From the NCBI GenBank assembly GCA_038240605.1, contig JBBSDP010000006.1:58180-122179 (forward strand): DNA of 64,000 nucleotides, in the 5' to 3' direction. The notes under the pieces are model-generated. The model was not told the DNA's origin. It worked only from the letters and a program-made list of their open reading frames with translations, and did no database searches. The position numbers and the translations under genes were made by a program. The DNA comes from JBBSDP01 sp038240605. GTDB lineage: Bacteria > Planctomycetota > Phycisphaerae > Tepidisphaerales > Tepidisphaeraceae. Every line of letters starts with the position of its first letter. Positions within the stretch are counted from its first letter, which is position 1. Of the stretch, positions 40,485 through 49,204 are shown one piece after another.

Positions 40485-41537
40485 CTACTTCCCCCTCGCC
40501 CAGCGATAGGCCGGTTTTCCCATGCGAGATGCATAGAAGATGTCGTGGACCGGGTCCCAGGCGCAGTTCGAAAACCAACCGGGCATGGGAACGTCAAAGC
40601 CGTCGGGGAGGGGGGCGGCCAGCTTCCAGGTCTCGCCGCCATCGAGCGTCTCGAAGAATCCTTTCTTGCCGGCGACGACGATGTGGCGATCGTCCTTGAA
40701 CCAGGGGCCAAGGCTCGCGTCAACGCGGCCGCCCTGCTGCTGCCATGTGACACCCAGGTCCTTGCTGGTGATCAGTCCCTCGGCGCCGAGCCACCAGGCG
40801 ACGCCCTTGTAGACGCGCATCACCCGGCCGACCGGTTTGAGGTCTGAGACTTTCGTCCAGGTCAGCCCCGCGTCGGTGCTGCGAATGACGCCTTCGCCGC
40901 GGGCGCCAACCAGCGTCGTCTCGTCGAAGATTCCGACGGCGGCGAACTTGGGGTCCTTGCCGATCTGTTTCCAGCTCTTGCCCGCGTCCGTGCTGAGGTA
41001 GATTTCTCCGCCCGATTCGTGACGCATCGCGAAGATGTTTTTCGGTTCCTTGGCGGGCCAGGTCACCGCCGCATAGTCCCAGTTTCGCCCCACACTCTTC
41101 ATCGGTTCCCAGGTTCGACCGCTGTCGAGCGTCATCGCGCACGGGCCATCGAGCATGAAGCAGGCAATGCGACCTCCCGCGGGATCGGCGTTCAGCGAAT
41201 AGCCGGTCTCGCAGCGCCCGCCGACCGCGCTCCCGTCGCAGCGTTCGAAATTCGCTCCACGATCGGCGGATTTCCAGAGTCCCTGACCGGGGACGATGAG
41301 GTAAACGTCGCCGCTGGCGGGGTCGGCCACGATGCCCGCCGTCGTGCCCGGCCAGGCGATCACCTTCTTCTCGTCGGTGAGTTTACGAATGACCGGATCG
41401 GAGATGTTTTCCCATCGCGCCGATGCGACAGGCGCCTCCTCGCCAGCCGAAGACGTGCTGAGCAACAGCGGCAATGCCATCGCGCACAGGACCACGGCGA
41501 CGCCCGGCAGTTTTTGATAGGTCATTTGCAGGTTCAT
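40485..41537 (-). CDS. secreted BNR/sortilin-like beta-propeller protein
   Basis: A 350-aa protein from ATG 41537 with a signal peptide (GVAVVLCAMALPLLLSTSSA). Repeated Asp-box units (S-x-D-x-G-x-x-W) define a BNR/VPS10-like propeller: SADRGANFE, LDSGRTWEPM, STDAGKSWKQIG, STDAGLTWTKV, SKDLGVTWQQ and LDGGETWKL. It may bind glycans or proteins outside the cell. An ATG at 41588 overlaps the stop of the response-regulator gene, so the gene is probably co-transcribed with the two-component pair, of which it could be a target. Confidence 0.8.
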   Translation of the reverse strand: MNLQMTYQKLPGVAVVLCAMALPLLLSTSSAGEEAPVASARWENISDPVIRKLTDEKKVIAWPGTTAGIVADPASGDVYLIVPGQGLWKSADRGANFERCDGSAVGGRCETGYSLNADPAGGRIACFMLDGPCAMTLDSGRTWEPMKSVGRNWDYAAVTWPAKEPKNIFAMRHESGGEIYLSTDAGKSWKQIGKDPKFAAVGIFDETTLVGARGEGVIRSTDAGLTWTKVSDLKPVGRVMRVYKGVAWWLGAEGLITSKDLGVTWQQQGGRVDASLGPWFKDDRHIVVAGKKGFFETLDGGETWKLAAPLPDGFDVPMPGWFSNCAWDPVHDIFYASRMGKPAYRWARGK

Positions 41538-41580
41538 AGCGACATGGAGGCGGATGCGTTGACTGACTCGACCGCGGTAT

Positions 41581-42261
41581 TCAGGCATCGCCGGAAAATC
41601 GCAGGACGGCGTAACGCAGGAGCTCGGGGCCGTTGCCGAGGTTGAGCTTGCGCTTGAGGTTCTCGCGATGGGCCTCGACCGTCTTGATGCTCACGTGCAG
41701 CGCGGTCGCGATCTCGCGCGTGCCCATACCCTGGCCGATCAGTTGCAGCACCACCAGTTCCCGGTCGCCCAGTCCCTCCTCAGCCGGCGCGGCCGCGGCG
41801 GAGGCTGACTGGCCCGTGAACTTTCGAATCAGCCGCTCTGTCATGCGTTCGCTCAGGCAGAGGGATCCGCCCAGCGCCTGGTGCATGCGGGCCATCAGTA
41901 CGCGCGGCTTCTCCTGCTTCATGACGTAGCCGCATGCGCCGGCGCGAAGCACGCGCTCCGCCCAGACGGATTCATCGTGCATCGACAGCACGAGTACGCG
42001 CACGTGCGGATGTGCCGAGCGAATTTCCTTCACCAGCTCCAGGCCCGGCTTGCCCCGCAGCGCCAGGTCCACGAGGACGAGCGACGGGTTTGATTCCGCG
42101 ATGGCGCGAAGCGCCTCGTCAGCGGTCTCGGCCTCGCCGCAGACCTCATAGTCCGGCTCGCGCTCGATCATGCGCGCCAAGCCCTGGCGAACCACCGGAT
42201 GGTCGTCGACGAGGAAGATCCGATGCCGCTGTCCGTCGCGTTCAGTCATTTCCTCAGCCAT
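41581..42261 (-). CDS. NarL/FixJ-family response regulator
   Basis: A 226-aa regulator. The receiver domain has IFLVDDHPVVRQGL, phospho-acceptor D65 in LVLVDLALRG and the conserved K115 in CGYVMKQE. A LuxR-type helix-turn-helix spans ~residues 165-220 (LGDRELVVLQLIGQGMGTREIATALHV-type block, KTVEAHRENLKRKL). It overlaps the upstream kinase gene by 8 bp, so the two form a two-component system. It should bind DNA after phosphorylation by the kinase. Confidence 0.95.
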   Translation of the reverse strand: MAEEMTERDGQRHRIFLVDDHPVVRQGLARMIEREPDYEVCGEAETADEALRAIAESNPSLVLVDLALRGKPGLELVKEIRSAHPHVRVLVLSMHDESVWAERVLRAGACGYVMKQEKPRVLMARMHQALGGSLCLSERMTERLIRKFTGQSASAAAAPAEEGLGDRELVVLQLIGQGMGTREIATALHVSIKTVEAHRENLKRKLNLGNGPELLRYAVLRFSGDA

Positions 42262-43552
42262 GGATCGTCATCTCCGGACGGGTGAGCGTAACGTTGACCG
42301 CGGTACCGTGCGGCGTTCGGGAGCCGACCTCGAGCGAAGCCCGGATCGTCTTCGCCCGCGAACTCATCACGCGCAAGCCCATCCCGCTGCCTGTTCGCAC
42401 TGTAGGGAATCCCACGCCATCGTCGGTGATCGAGAGGGCCAGCCGGCCCGCTTCGGCGATGAACCGAATGGTGATCAGCTGTGCCTGGGCATGGCGCACC
42501 GCGTTGTTGATCGCTTCCTGCGTGATCCGGTACAGGTGCGCCGCCACCCGCGAGTCGACCCGTATGCCGCCGCGGGTTTCGAAGGTGCAGCGGAGGTCGG
42601 CCACGCGCGACACCCGTTCGGCGAGCTGCCGCAGCGATGAGGCGAGCCCGTCGTCCTGTACGTCCATGGGCGAGAGCCCATGGACGAGCTCGCGCGTGTG
42701 GCGGATCGCCTCGTGGACCAGGTCCGCGATCAGCTCCGCGTCCGTGGCGCCGTCCGTCCCGGCAGCCGCGAGCTGCTCGGACAGGGCCGTGCTCAGCAGC
42801 GCGATCCCGGTCAGCTCCTGGCCAAGGCCATCGTGGAGGTCACGGCCAATCCGTTCGCGCTCCCGTTCGCTGATCTCCAGGATGTCGCGCTCGAGGCCCT
42901 TGCGCTCGCTGATATCGCGCAGTGCCACCGCATAGCCGCGCGGGTTGCCCGCGGGATCGTGGAGGGCGGTGAGGACGATGCTTCCCCAGAAGCGCGACCC
43001 GTCCTGCCGCAGGATCCAGTCCTGATATTCGTAGCGGTCGCTGGAGAGCGAGCGGCCCGCGGGCGCGTTTTGCTGCTCGACGCGTCCCCACTCCGGCCAG
43101 ATGTGTGTCAGGCGCAGTGCGGATGCCTCGGTGGCGTCGTACCCCAGGAGTCGCTGTGCGCCATGGTTCCAACTCGCCACCGTTGCATGGCGGTCGAGCA
43201 TGAAGAACGCCTGATCGGTCACGCCGTTCACCAGGAGTGCAAACTGTTCCTGGCTGCGCTGCAAGGCTGAGCCACGGCCAAAATAAAGTGAGGCAATGAC
43301 GATCGCGCCGAGGAATAAGGTGCTGATTGCAGGTCCGAGGTATCGCCAGGTGATCGAGGCCACGCCCGCCGCGACCAGGAACAGCACGAAGGTCAGGACA
43401 TATTCATAGATCAAGAGGCGCGCGCGACGTGCGCGCTCGGTCGCGGGTGAGGTGATGTCGTGCGTGGCGGATGCCGCGATCGTCCCGGCCGGTAAGAGGG
43501 CGGTCATGCTGCGCCAAAGGATCCCTCCAGCGCGAAGACGTAGATCGTTCAT
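42254..43552 (-). CDS. PAS-domain histidine kinase, HisKA_3/NarX type
   Basis: A 432-aa kinase. Two membrane helices lie at residues ~48-68 and ~72-92; a PAS domain follows (~100-220, with SQEQFALLVNGVTDQAFFML and PAC-like AVALRDISERKG). The phospho-acceptor is H240 in RERIGRDLHDGLGQELTGI, and the ATPase domain starts ~330 with QEAINNAVRHAQAQ and ends DDGVGFPTVRTGSGMGLRVM. Partner of the overlapping NarL-type regulator. The signal is unknown; there is no large periplasmic domain, so sensing is by the membrane part or the PAS domain. Confidence 0.93.
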   Translation of the reverse strand: MNDLRLRAGGILWRSMTALLPAGTIAASATHDITSPATERARRARLLIYEYVLTFVLFLVAAGVASITWRYLGPAISTLFLGAIVIASLYFGRGSALQRSQEQFALLVNGVTDQAFFMLDRHATVASWNHGAQRLLGYDATEASALRLTHIWPEWGRVEQQNAPAGRSLSSDRYEYQDWILRQDGSRFWGSIVLTALHDPAGNPRGYAVALRDISERKGLERDILEISERERERIGRDLHDGLGQELTGIALLSTALSEQLAAAGTDGATDAELIADLVHEAIRHTRELVHGLSPMDVQDDGLASSLRQLAERVSRVADLRCTFETRGGIRVDSRVAAHLYRITQEAINNAVRHAQAQLITIRFIAEAGRLALSITDDGVGFPTVRTGSGMGLRVMSSRAKTIRASLEVGSRTPHGTAVNVTLTRPEMTIHG

Positions 43553-43794
43553 GAGCGGTAGCCCTTATCCTGAGTTGTTTCCGCCTCGCCGCGCGCGATG
43601 TCACGCCTGCCAGGTACGCGATGATACCGACGACCCGTGCTCCCTTCACCTGACACGCCATTAGGGGCATGAACTATCCGATAGGGACTTCCCCCGCCGC
43701 AGATTGCGATGCGCCCCGATTCTCACGCCGACACCCAACGGATAATTAATCGCCCAATCCAATTCAACAGCCGGCCAAACTGAGAGGATCGATC

Positions 43795-45267
43795 ATGTTG
43801 AGTGCTTCGCGTTCCAGGTCATGGGCCCTGTACCTGCTGCTCGGCGCCGTGGTGCTGGGCACGTCGAGCGCGTCCGCTCAGGCCGCCGGGCTGACGCCCG
43901 TCGAGCTGAAGGAACCCTCCGCCATCAACACCGGCGACACTGCGTGGATGCTCATGAGCAGCGCCCTCGTGCTGCTGATGACGGGGCCGGCGTTGGCACT
44001 GTTTTACGGCGGCCTGGTACGTCGCAAAAACGTCCTGGCGACGATGATGCAGAGCTTCATTCTCATGGCGATCGTCAGCGTCGTCTGGGCGGTGATCGGC
44101 TATTCACTGGCATTCGATGTCGGTACTCCGTTCATCGGCGGCGTGCGGTTCGCCTTCCTCAGGGAGGTGGGATTCGGCCCGTGCGAGTACGCGCCGACCA
44201 TTCCGCACACGACGTGGATGGTCTTCCAGTTGATGTTCGCGATCATCACGCCCGCGCTGATCTGCGGGGCGTACGCCGAACGCATGAAGTTCTCGGCCAT
44301 GGTGCTGTTCTCGACGCTCTGGCTCGTGGTGGTCTACTGTCCGATGGCGCACATGGTCTGGGGCAAGGGAGGGCTGCTAAACGCGTTCCTCCCCGGCCCG
44401 GGGGTAAACTCCCCGGCGCTGGACTTCGCGGGGGGTACCGTCGTCCATATCAGCTCGGGCGTTTCGGCACTGGTTTGTGCGCTGGTACTGGGCAAACGCG
44501 CGGGGTTTGGGCGGGTCGCAATGCCGCCGCACAGCGTCGTCCTGTCCTTCATCGGCGCGGCGTTGCTCTGGGTGGGGTGGTTCGGCTTCAACGGCGGCAG
44601 CGCGCTGGCCGCCAATGGGCTGGCGAGCAGCGCCTTCGTCACCACCCATTTCGCGGCCGCGGCGGCGACGCTTGGGTGGGTGGTCATGGAGTGGGTCAAG
44701 ACCGGCAAGCCGACTGTGCTGGGGGCGATCTCCGGGGCGGTCGCGGGGCTGGTCGTCATCACCCCTGCCAGCGGGTTCACGACGCCGATGTACGGCATGC
44801 TCATGGGATTCATCGGCGGCGCGCTCTGCATGCTCGCGGCCACCTCGCTGAAATCGAAGTTCGGCTACGACGATTCGCTGGACGCGTTTGGCGTCCACGG
44901 CGTGGGCGGAACGCTCGGCGCCATCCTCACCGGGGTCTTCGCGGTGGCGGCGATCAACGGGAAGCCCGGCCTCGTGGACGGCAATCCGAATCAGGTGATC
45001 CCGCAGTTGATCGCCGTCGGAATCACCTGGGCGATTGCGATCGTCGGTTCCCTGATCCTGCTGAAGATCGTGGATGCGGTGATCGGCCTGCGCGTCATCG
45101 AGGCCGATGAAATGGAAGGGCTGGATCTGACCCAGCACGGCGAGGCCGGCTACCACATGGAGGAATCCGACTCCACGCTGGCGTGGTCACCGAAAGAGCG
45201 AGCGGCCGCCTATGGCCCCGGTGGCGACGAGCCTGCGGTTGGCGCGGCGCGCCTGTCCCAGCCGTGA
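43795..45267 (+). CDS. amt: ammonium transporter
   Basis: A 490-aa Amt/MEP/Rh channel. After a signal peptide-like start (YLLLGAVVLGTSSASAQA) come eleven membrane helices, with DTAWMLMSSALVLLMTGPAL, GGTVVHISSG (first pore His) and DDSLDAFGVHGVGGTLGAIL (second pore His). The cytoplasmic tail of ~60 residues (HGEAGYHMEESDSTLAW) is longer than in many Amt proteins. A PII gene follows after 45 bp, the common amt-glnK order, so PII probably gates this channel. No nitrogen-specific promoter was recognised upstream. Confidence 0.97.
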   Translation: MLSASRSRSWALYLLLGAVVLGTSSASAQAAGLTPVELKEPSAINTGDTAWMLMSSALVLLMTGPALALFYGGLVRRKNVLATMMQSFILMAIVSVVWAVIGYSLAFDVGTPFIGGVRFAFLREVGFGPCEYAPTIPHTTWMVFQLMFAIITPALICGAYAERMKFSAMVLFSTLWLVVVYCPMAHMVWGKGGLLNAFLPGPGVNSPALDFAGGTVVHISSGVSALVCALVLGKRAGFGRVAMPPHSVVLSFIGAALLWVGWFGFNGGSALAANGLASSAFVTTHFAAAAATLGWVVMEWVKTGKPTVLGAISGAVAGLVVITPASGFTTPMYGMLMGFIGGALCMLAATSLKSKFGYDDSLDAFGVHGVGGTLGAILTGVFAVAAINGKPGLVDGNPNQVIPQLIAVGITWAIAIVGSLILLKIVDAVIGLRVIEADEMEGLDLTQHGEAGYHMEESDSTLAWSPKERAAAYGPGGDEPAVGAARLSQP

Positions 45268-45312
45268 AGCGTCGTCACGCAACGGCCACAAGTTTCCCGA
45301 TGGAGATCCCAC

Positions 45313-45651
45313 ATGCTGATGATCGAAGCCGTGATTAAGCCCAATAAGCTGGACGAGGTGAAGGCCGCACTGGCGAACCTTGGCATCCTGGGAATGACCG
45401 CGGTCGAGTGTAAGGGGTATGGACGACAGCTCGGTCACACGGAGCGCTACCGCGGGGCGAAAATGGACGTCGGCTTCGTGCCGAAGGTGCTCCTGAAGAT
45501 CTGTGTGAAATCCGAACAAAGCCAGCAGGCGATCGATGCGATCACCATCGCGGCGCGAACCGGAGCCGTGGGCGATGGAAAGATCTTCGCCTACCCCGTG
45601 GTGCAGGTCGTACGCATCCGCACTGGCGAAGCGGGGGACGAAGCGATCTGA
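45313..45651 (+). CDS. glnB: PII nitrogen regulatory protein lacking Tyr51
   Basis: A 112-aa PII protein: MLMIEAVIKPNKLDEVKAAL, GYGRQLGHTERYRG and TGAVGDGKIFAYPV with the ATP/2-oxoglutarate loop intact. The T-loop reads YRGAKMDVGF: Tyr46 is present, but position 51, the uridylylated tyrosine of enterobacterial GlnB/GlnK, is methionine, and position 49 (phospho-serine in cyanobacteria) is alanine. It therefore probably reports nitrogen/energy state only through ligand binding. Downstream of amt, so likely its gate. Confidence 0.95.
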   Translation: MLMIEAVIKPNKLDEVKAALANLGILGMTAVECKGYGRQLGHTERYRGAKMDVGFVPKVLLKICVKSEQSQQAIDAITIAARTGAVGDGKIFAYPVVQVVRIRTGEAGDEAI

Positions 45652-45685
45652 CGCACGCGCGCGGGCGCGCGGTTAGACCGCGGGC

Positions 45686-46822
45686 TCACTTCTTGAAATA
45701 GGGCTTGAGGTCCAGGCGGTGGAAATCACCCTCCGCGGCGCGCGTACCGGCGGATAGGTAAATCACGCGGCCAGCGGGCTCGAAGATCATCGACTGGAGG
45801 GTGTCGCGACCCTGCTCGACCTCGCCGAGCATCGATTCCAGGATCGGCCGATCAATGTGGCCGAATTCCGCCGCACAGCTTCGGTGCAGCGCATCGTACC
45901 GCCAGCAGGCGCCAGGGGCGTCGGCCCCGTGGCCGCGGGTGTGATTGGTGCTGATCAGACCAGCGCCTTCCTGGCCACAACGGACATTGACTGCCTGCGG
46001 CGTGATCTCCGCGACGGCGCGGGCGCCCGTCGCATCCATCAGCATCAGGTTGTTGGCCGTCTGCCGCGGCGTCTCGCGAAGCATCGCGACCGCTTCATCG
46101 ACCGTGCTGCATCGCTCGAGGACCGTGCGGTAGAGGAGCGAGTAGGGCATGGCGCTGGGCAGACGCGCGCCGCGGGTGACCTCCATGTTCGCCAGCGCCA
46201 ACCCATGTTCGTTCATCCCACTCAGCACGCCCACCAGCCCCGGCCACCCGATCGATGCGAAGGCGTAACGCCCCCGCGGATGATAAATGAAGACCGTCGT
46301 GTACTTGTCGGCCACGTTCAGTGAAGGGAAGTCGAGGTTGCGACCGAAGCGGGCGACGTGGTCCGGAGCGGCGTCGGCGGAGAGCGTGACGGTCGAGCAG
46401 GCGGTCATCGGCGTCAGGTCCAGGAAACATTGCCCCAGCATCGTCTCGCGCGGATCCATGTCGAGTTGGGTCGACATTGCCTCCACCTCGTCTCGATGCT
46501 CGGGCAGAAGCTGTCCCTCAAACGCCTTTGCCGCCGCCAGGGCGATGAATCGTTTCGCAGTGCTGCCCAGGAACTTCATGAGGTATTGATCGTGCAGGAG
46601 CTTGATCGGCGCCCCGAGCCGGCGGGCGTGCTCGGCGCCGATTCCGGTGGGTGTGCCCTCCAGTTCGACGACGGGGACAGGGAAGACATCGGCGAGCGGG
46701 GCAGCGGTCGGGGCCGCTTGGGAAGAGGTATTGGAGGGGACGGAGGCCGGCATCCGAGCGCAGCCGACCGAAAGCATTCCGATTGCCAGGAAGGCCGAAA
46801 TCAACGGTTGCTTCAAAGTCAT
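45686..46822 (-). CDS. C45-family (acyl-CoA:6-APA acyltransferase-like) Ntn-hydrolase lipoprotein
   Basis: A 378-aa protein from ATG 46822 with a lipoprotein signal (LISAFLAIGMLSVGC). The mature part has the C45 Ntn-hydrolase order: PVVELEGTPTGIGAEHARRLG, a helical pro-part, then the nucleophile Cys in TACSTVTL, ARFGRNLDFP, GVLSGMNEHGLALANMEV and LISTNHTRG. Family members self-process before that Cys and cleave or form amide bonds (penicillin acyltransferase and acid-ceramidase-like enzymes). Whether it self-cleaves here is inference. Periplasmic or outer-membrane anchored. Confidence 0.82.
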   Translation of the reverse strand: MTLKQPLISAFLAIGMLSVGCARMPASVPSNTSSQAAPTAAPLADVFPVPVVELEGTPTGIGAEHARRLGAPIKLLHDQYLMKFLGSTAKRFIALAAAKAFEGQLLPEHRDEVEAMSTQLDMDPRETMLGQCFLDLTPMTACSTVTLSADAAPDHVARFGRNLDFPSLNVADKYTTVFIYHPRGRYAFASIGWPGLVGVLSGMNEHGLALANMEVTRGARLPSAMPYSLLYRTVLERCSTVDEAVAMLRETPRQTANNLMLMDATGARAVAEITPQAVNVRCGQEGAGLISTNHTRGHGADAPGACWRYDALHRSCAAEFGHIDRPILESMLGEVEQGRDTLQSMIFEPAGRVIYLSAGTRAAEGDFHRLDLKPYFKK

Positions 46823-46892
46823 GGCATGAGCAGTACCGGCTCTGCTTGGTTTGGGTTCGCTCGCCCAGCGGTCCCGCCATAGAATTTGGGTT

Positions 46893-47861
46893 GTGACGCA
46901 AGTGGATAAGGCCATTCCGGCGGCCCCGCGCACGTCGGCAGCGCTGTCGTCGCCGGTGAGGCAGTTCACGGGTGAGGTGGTCTACCTTTATGCGTTCGAC
47001 GTGGCGTACGAGATGTCGCGCACGCCCGTCACGCATCTGCTCGGCGAGCCGGTCGCGGAACTGGTGATCGGATCGAGCAAGCGCGGCCCAAAGCAACTGC
47101 TCTTTTACCGCCCGCGGACCGTTCGCCTACCGCCCGCCGAACGGCTCGGGCCGCTGGGGCCGGTTCGGCTCGAGCGGTCGATCAAGCTTCTGCCGATCGG
47201 CGCCATCAGCATCACCGTCCGCATTCCTTTCCAGGTGCACTCACTCGACGAGCTGGTCGCATTTCACGACGTGCGGTTCGTTGACGGCGTGTGGCTGTAC
47301 GATGAAGTGCGCGCCCTGGCGGAGGACGTGCGTCGGGCACTGACCCCCAACTTGATCAAGCCGGTCGAGCACCTGGGAGACGAGGAGGCGTATACAGTCT
47401 TCTGCCTGAACGGCCCGCTGGTATTGGGCGACGGCAAGGCGATCGCCGCCGAGGCGTGGCTGGCGTCACATCGCCGGGAAGTTGCGGCGCTGCTGACCGA
47501 AGAGCCCGATCCCTCCCGGCTCTCAGAGCAGGAGGTACAGGAATCCACCGGGCGGCACCTGAGCTATTACGACCGCGACCTGGTCGTCATCGACTGGGAC
47601 GCGGCGCTGCTGGTGGACGAGCCGCGCTTTTTCGATGAGACGCTGTACGTGATGGAGCTGGCCAACGTGCAGCTCGCCGAGCTGGAAGCGTACGACCGTT
47701 TGCTCGACGAGGTCGTCGACCGCTCCTATCGCGATATTTCCACCCGTCACGCGCGGCTGGGGCGGAACGTGCGGATCGAGGGGGAGCTGCGCGAGATCCG
47801 CATCGACCTGGCGCGCCTCAGCGACGAGCTCTTGAACATCACGTCGGGGCTCAGGCATTGA
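46893..47861 (+). CDS. hypothetical protein, DUF155/RMD1-like architecture
   Basis: A 322-aa protein from GTG 46893. The N-terminus contains VVYLYAFDVAYEMSRTPVTHLL, a middle alpha/beta region GAISITVRIPFQVHSLDELVAFHD, and the C-terminus a long helical pair (RFFDETLYVMELANVQLAELEAYDRLLDEV, then LREIRIDLARLSDELLNI). This beta-rich part followed by a membrane-less hairpin helix recalls DUF155/RMD1 but the terminal membrane helix is missing. I do not recognise a catalytic motif. Divergent from the C45 gene by 70 bp. Confidence 0.6.
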   Translation: MTQVDKAIPAAPRTSAALSSPVRQFTGEVVYLYAFDVAYEMSRTPVTHLLGEPVAELVIGSSKRGPKQLLFYRPRTVRLPPAERLGPLGPVRLERSIKLLPIGAISITVRIPFQVHSLDELVAFHDVRFVDGVWLYDEVRALAEDVRRALTPNLIKPVEHLGDEEAYTVFCLNGPLVLGDGKAIAAEAWLASHRREVAALLTEEPDPSRLSEQEVQESTGRHLSYYDRDLVVIDWDAALLVDEPRFFDETLYVMELANVQLAELEAYDRLLDEVVDRSYRDISTRHARLGRNVRIEGELREIRIDLARLSDELLNITSGLRH

Positions 47862-47876
47862 GGTGCGTGCCGCCGA

Positions 47877-48341
47877 TTATTTGTGCGCCGAAGAAATCCC
47901 TTCCAGCAAAGCGACGTACGGCCTGAACAGCGCCAGGAAAAAAAAGACCGTGAAGCCGCCCAGGAGCAGCAGCGTCAGCAGTCGGTAGACGCGGTACGAC
48001 GACGGACGCCGTGCACCAGGCCCGGGCGATGTCGCCGCCACGATGCGTGGCCAGGCCAGCAACATCGCCAGCAGGACTGGCAACGGGAGCAGGTAGACCC
48101 AGCCGAAGTCATTGCTCAACCAGCGGCTCGTTTTAAGAAGCAGCATCGTTGGTGCGGGTAGTTCCACCTTAAAATCCCGGAAGAACCGCTCGAAATGCGG
48201 CACGATGAGGATCATCGCCACCACCGGCGGGGCCAGCAGCGTAAGTCCGTTGAACAGGTGCCAGACGAACGGACCCCACTGCCGCCGGGCGGGCGGGGGT
48301 GTGGCGTAATCCAGAGCAGGCGGTGGATTCGAAGATTGCAT
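47877..48341 (-). CDS. small GspF/PilC-like membrane protein
   Basis: A 154-aa protein from ATG 48341. Three membrane helices: FNGLTLLAPPVVAMILIV, WVYLLPLPVLLAMLLAW and LLTLLLLGGFTVFFFLALF. Between the first two lies VPHFERFFRDFKVELPAPTM, which matches the FxxxxxxF...LPxxT block of type II secretion/pilus GspF/PilC inner membrane proteins. GspF is ~400 aa, so this is a stand-alone mini version of one half-repeat, seen repeatedly in planctomycetes. Function unknown. Confidence 0.65.
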   Translation of the reverse strand: MQSSNPPPALDYATPPPARRQWGPFVWHLFNGLTLLAPPVVAMILIVPHFERFFRDFKVELPAPTMLLLKTSRWLSNDFGWVYLLPLPVLLAMLLAWPRIVAATSPGPGARRPSSYRVYRLLTLLLLGGFTVFFFLALFRPYVALLEGISSAHK

Positions 48342-48379
48342 GAAGCTGCTCGAGGGGCGAGCAGGACGACGCGACGAGG

Positions 48380-48871
48380 TTACTTCGCACGCTCGATGTG
48401 TCCCCACATCTCGCCGCCGTGGTCCGCGCCGTTCCAGGTGCCGGCGTAGCGATCGCGATAGATGACGACGCGGGCGGTGTAGGTGCCGATGCCAGGGACG
48501 GTAAGGTCCGTCACCGAGATGACGGGCGTATCGCCCGCCCAGCGGACCGGGACGGGCATCGGGACGGTGACATCCTTTCCGCCGAATTCGATCCGAACGG
48601 TGAAGAGCCAGATGTCATTTTGAAGCTTGGTCGCGCGGACGATGGTGTATCGATCCTGTTTTGCCGGTGCATCCTGTCCATCGACACTGAAGTGTCCGAC
48701 GAGCACCGCGCGGGTCATCAGTTTCTGGAAGTCCGCTTCAAGCGCGGGCCGGTCGCCAGGCTTTGTGGTTGCCGACGGCTCGGACGCCGGCTGCGTGGCC
48801 GCGGGTTCGGCGGCTATTACCACGGGAGTAGGTGCGAGTAGCAAAAGCGCAAGGCAAATGGTCCGCGTCAT
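48380..48871 (-). CDS. exported planctomycete hypothetical protein
   Basis: A 163-aa protein from ATG 48871 with signal peptide TICLALLLLAPTPVVIA, a Thr/Pro linker (TQPASEPSATTKP), then a conserved beta domain: LVGHFSVDG, DRYTIVRATKLQNDIWLFTV, VTVPMPVPVRWAGDTPVIS, and GTYTARVVIYRDRYAGTW ending HGGEMWGHIER. The WAGDTPVI...GTYTARVxIYxDRYAGTW text recurs in planctomycete exported proteins. Role unknown. It starts 45 bp after a lipoprotein gene and is on the same strand. Confidence 0.7.
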   Translation of the reverse strand: MTRTICLALLLLAPTPVVIAAEPAATQPASEPSATTKPGDRPALEADFQKLMTRAVLVGHFSVDGQDAPAKQDRYTIVRATKLQNDIWLFTVRIEFGGKDVTVPMPVPVRWAGDTPVISVTDLTVPGIGTYTARVVIYRDRYAGTWNGADHGGEMWGHIERAK

Positions 48872-48916
48872 GGTGTAGCGAATGCTACCATATCGCATCA
48901 TTGCGAGGCCACTTCG

Positions 48917-49204
48917 CTATCGACGGGCACGATCGGGATCGACGCCTACGCGACCGGCATTCGTCCCGCCGCTGTTGGGCGGAAGCTGTCCGGGCTGATC
49001 GTACTTGTCGAAACCACTCAACCCGGAGGGTGTCGCCTCGTCGCGATAGTTTGCTGGCGATGCGTCTGCCGGCTGACGGTAGCGGGCCGGGGCGGCTCGC
49101 GAACCGGAGGCGCGCTCGACGCCGTTATCCGACTCACAGCCGGTCAGAAGGATTGCGGAGATTCCCAGAGCAAGGGCGCCAGACACAAGGGATCGAGTCT
49201 TCAT
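48917..49204 (-). CDS. small lipoprotein
   Basis: A 95-aa protein with a lipoprotein signal ending LLTGC (Cys23) and a Gly/Pro/Ser/Arg-rich mature part of low complexity (SGSRAAPARYRQPADASPAN). Its start overlaps the stop of the 49201 gene by four bases, so the two are co-transcribed. No function can be inferred. Confidence 0.65.
   Translation of the reverse strand: MKTRSLVSGALALGISAILLTGCESDNGVERASGSRAAPARYRQPADASPANYRDEATPSGLSGFDKYDQPGQLPPNSGGTNAGRVGVDPDRARR

Noticed and set aside
43553..43794. sigma54 promoter in front of amt
   Set aside because: No TGGCA-N7-TTGC pair could be found in the 242 bp upstream, although amt-glnB operons often have one.
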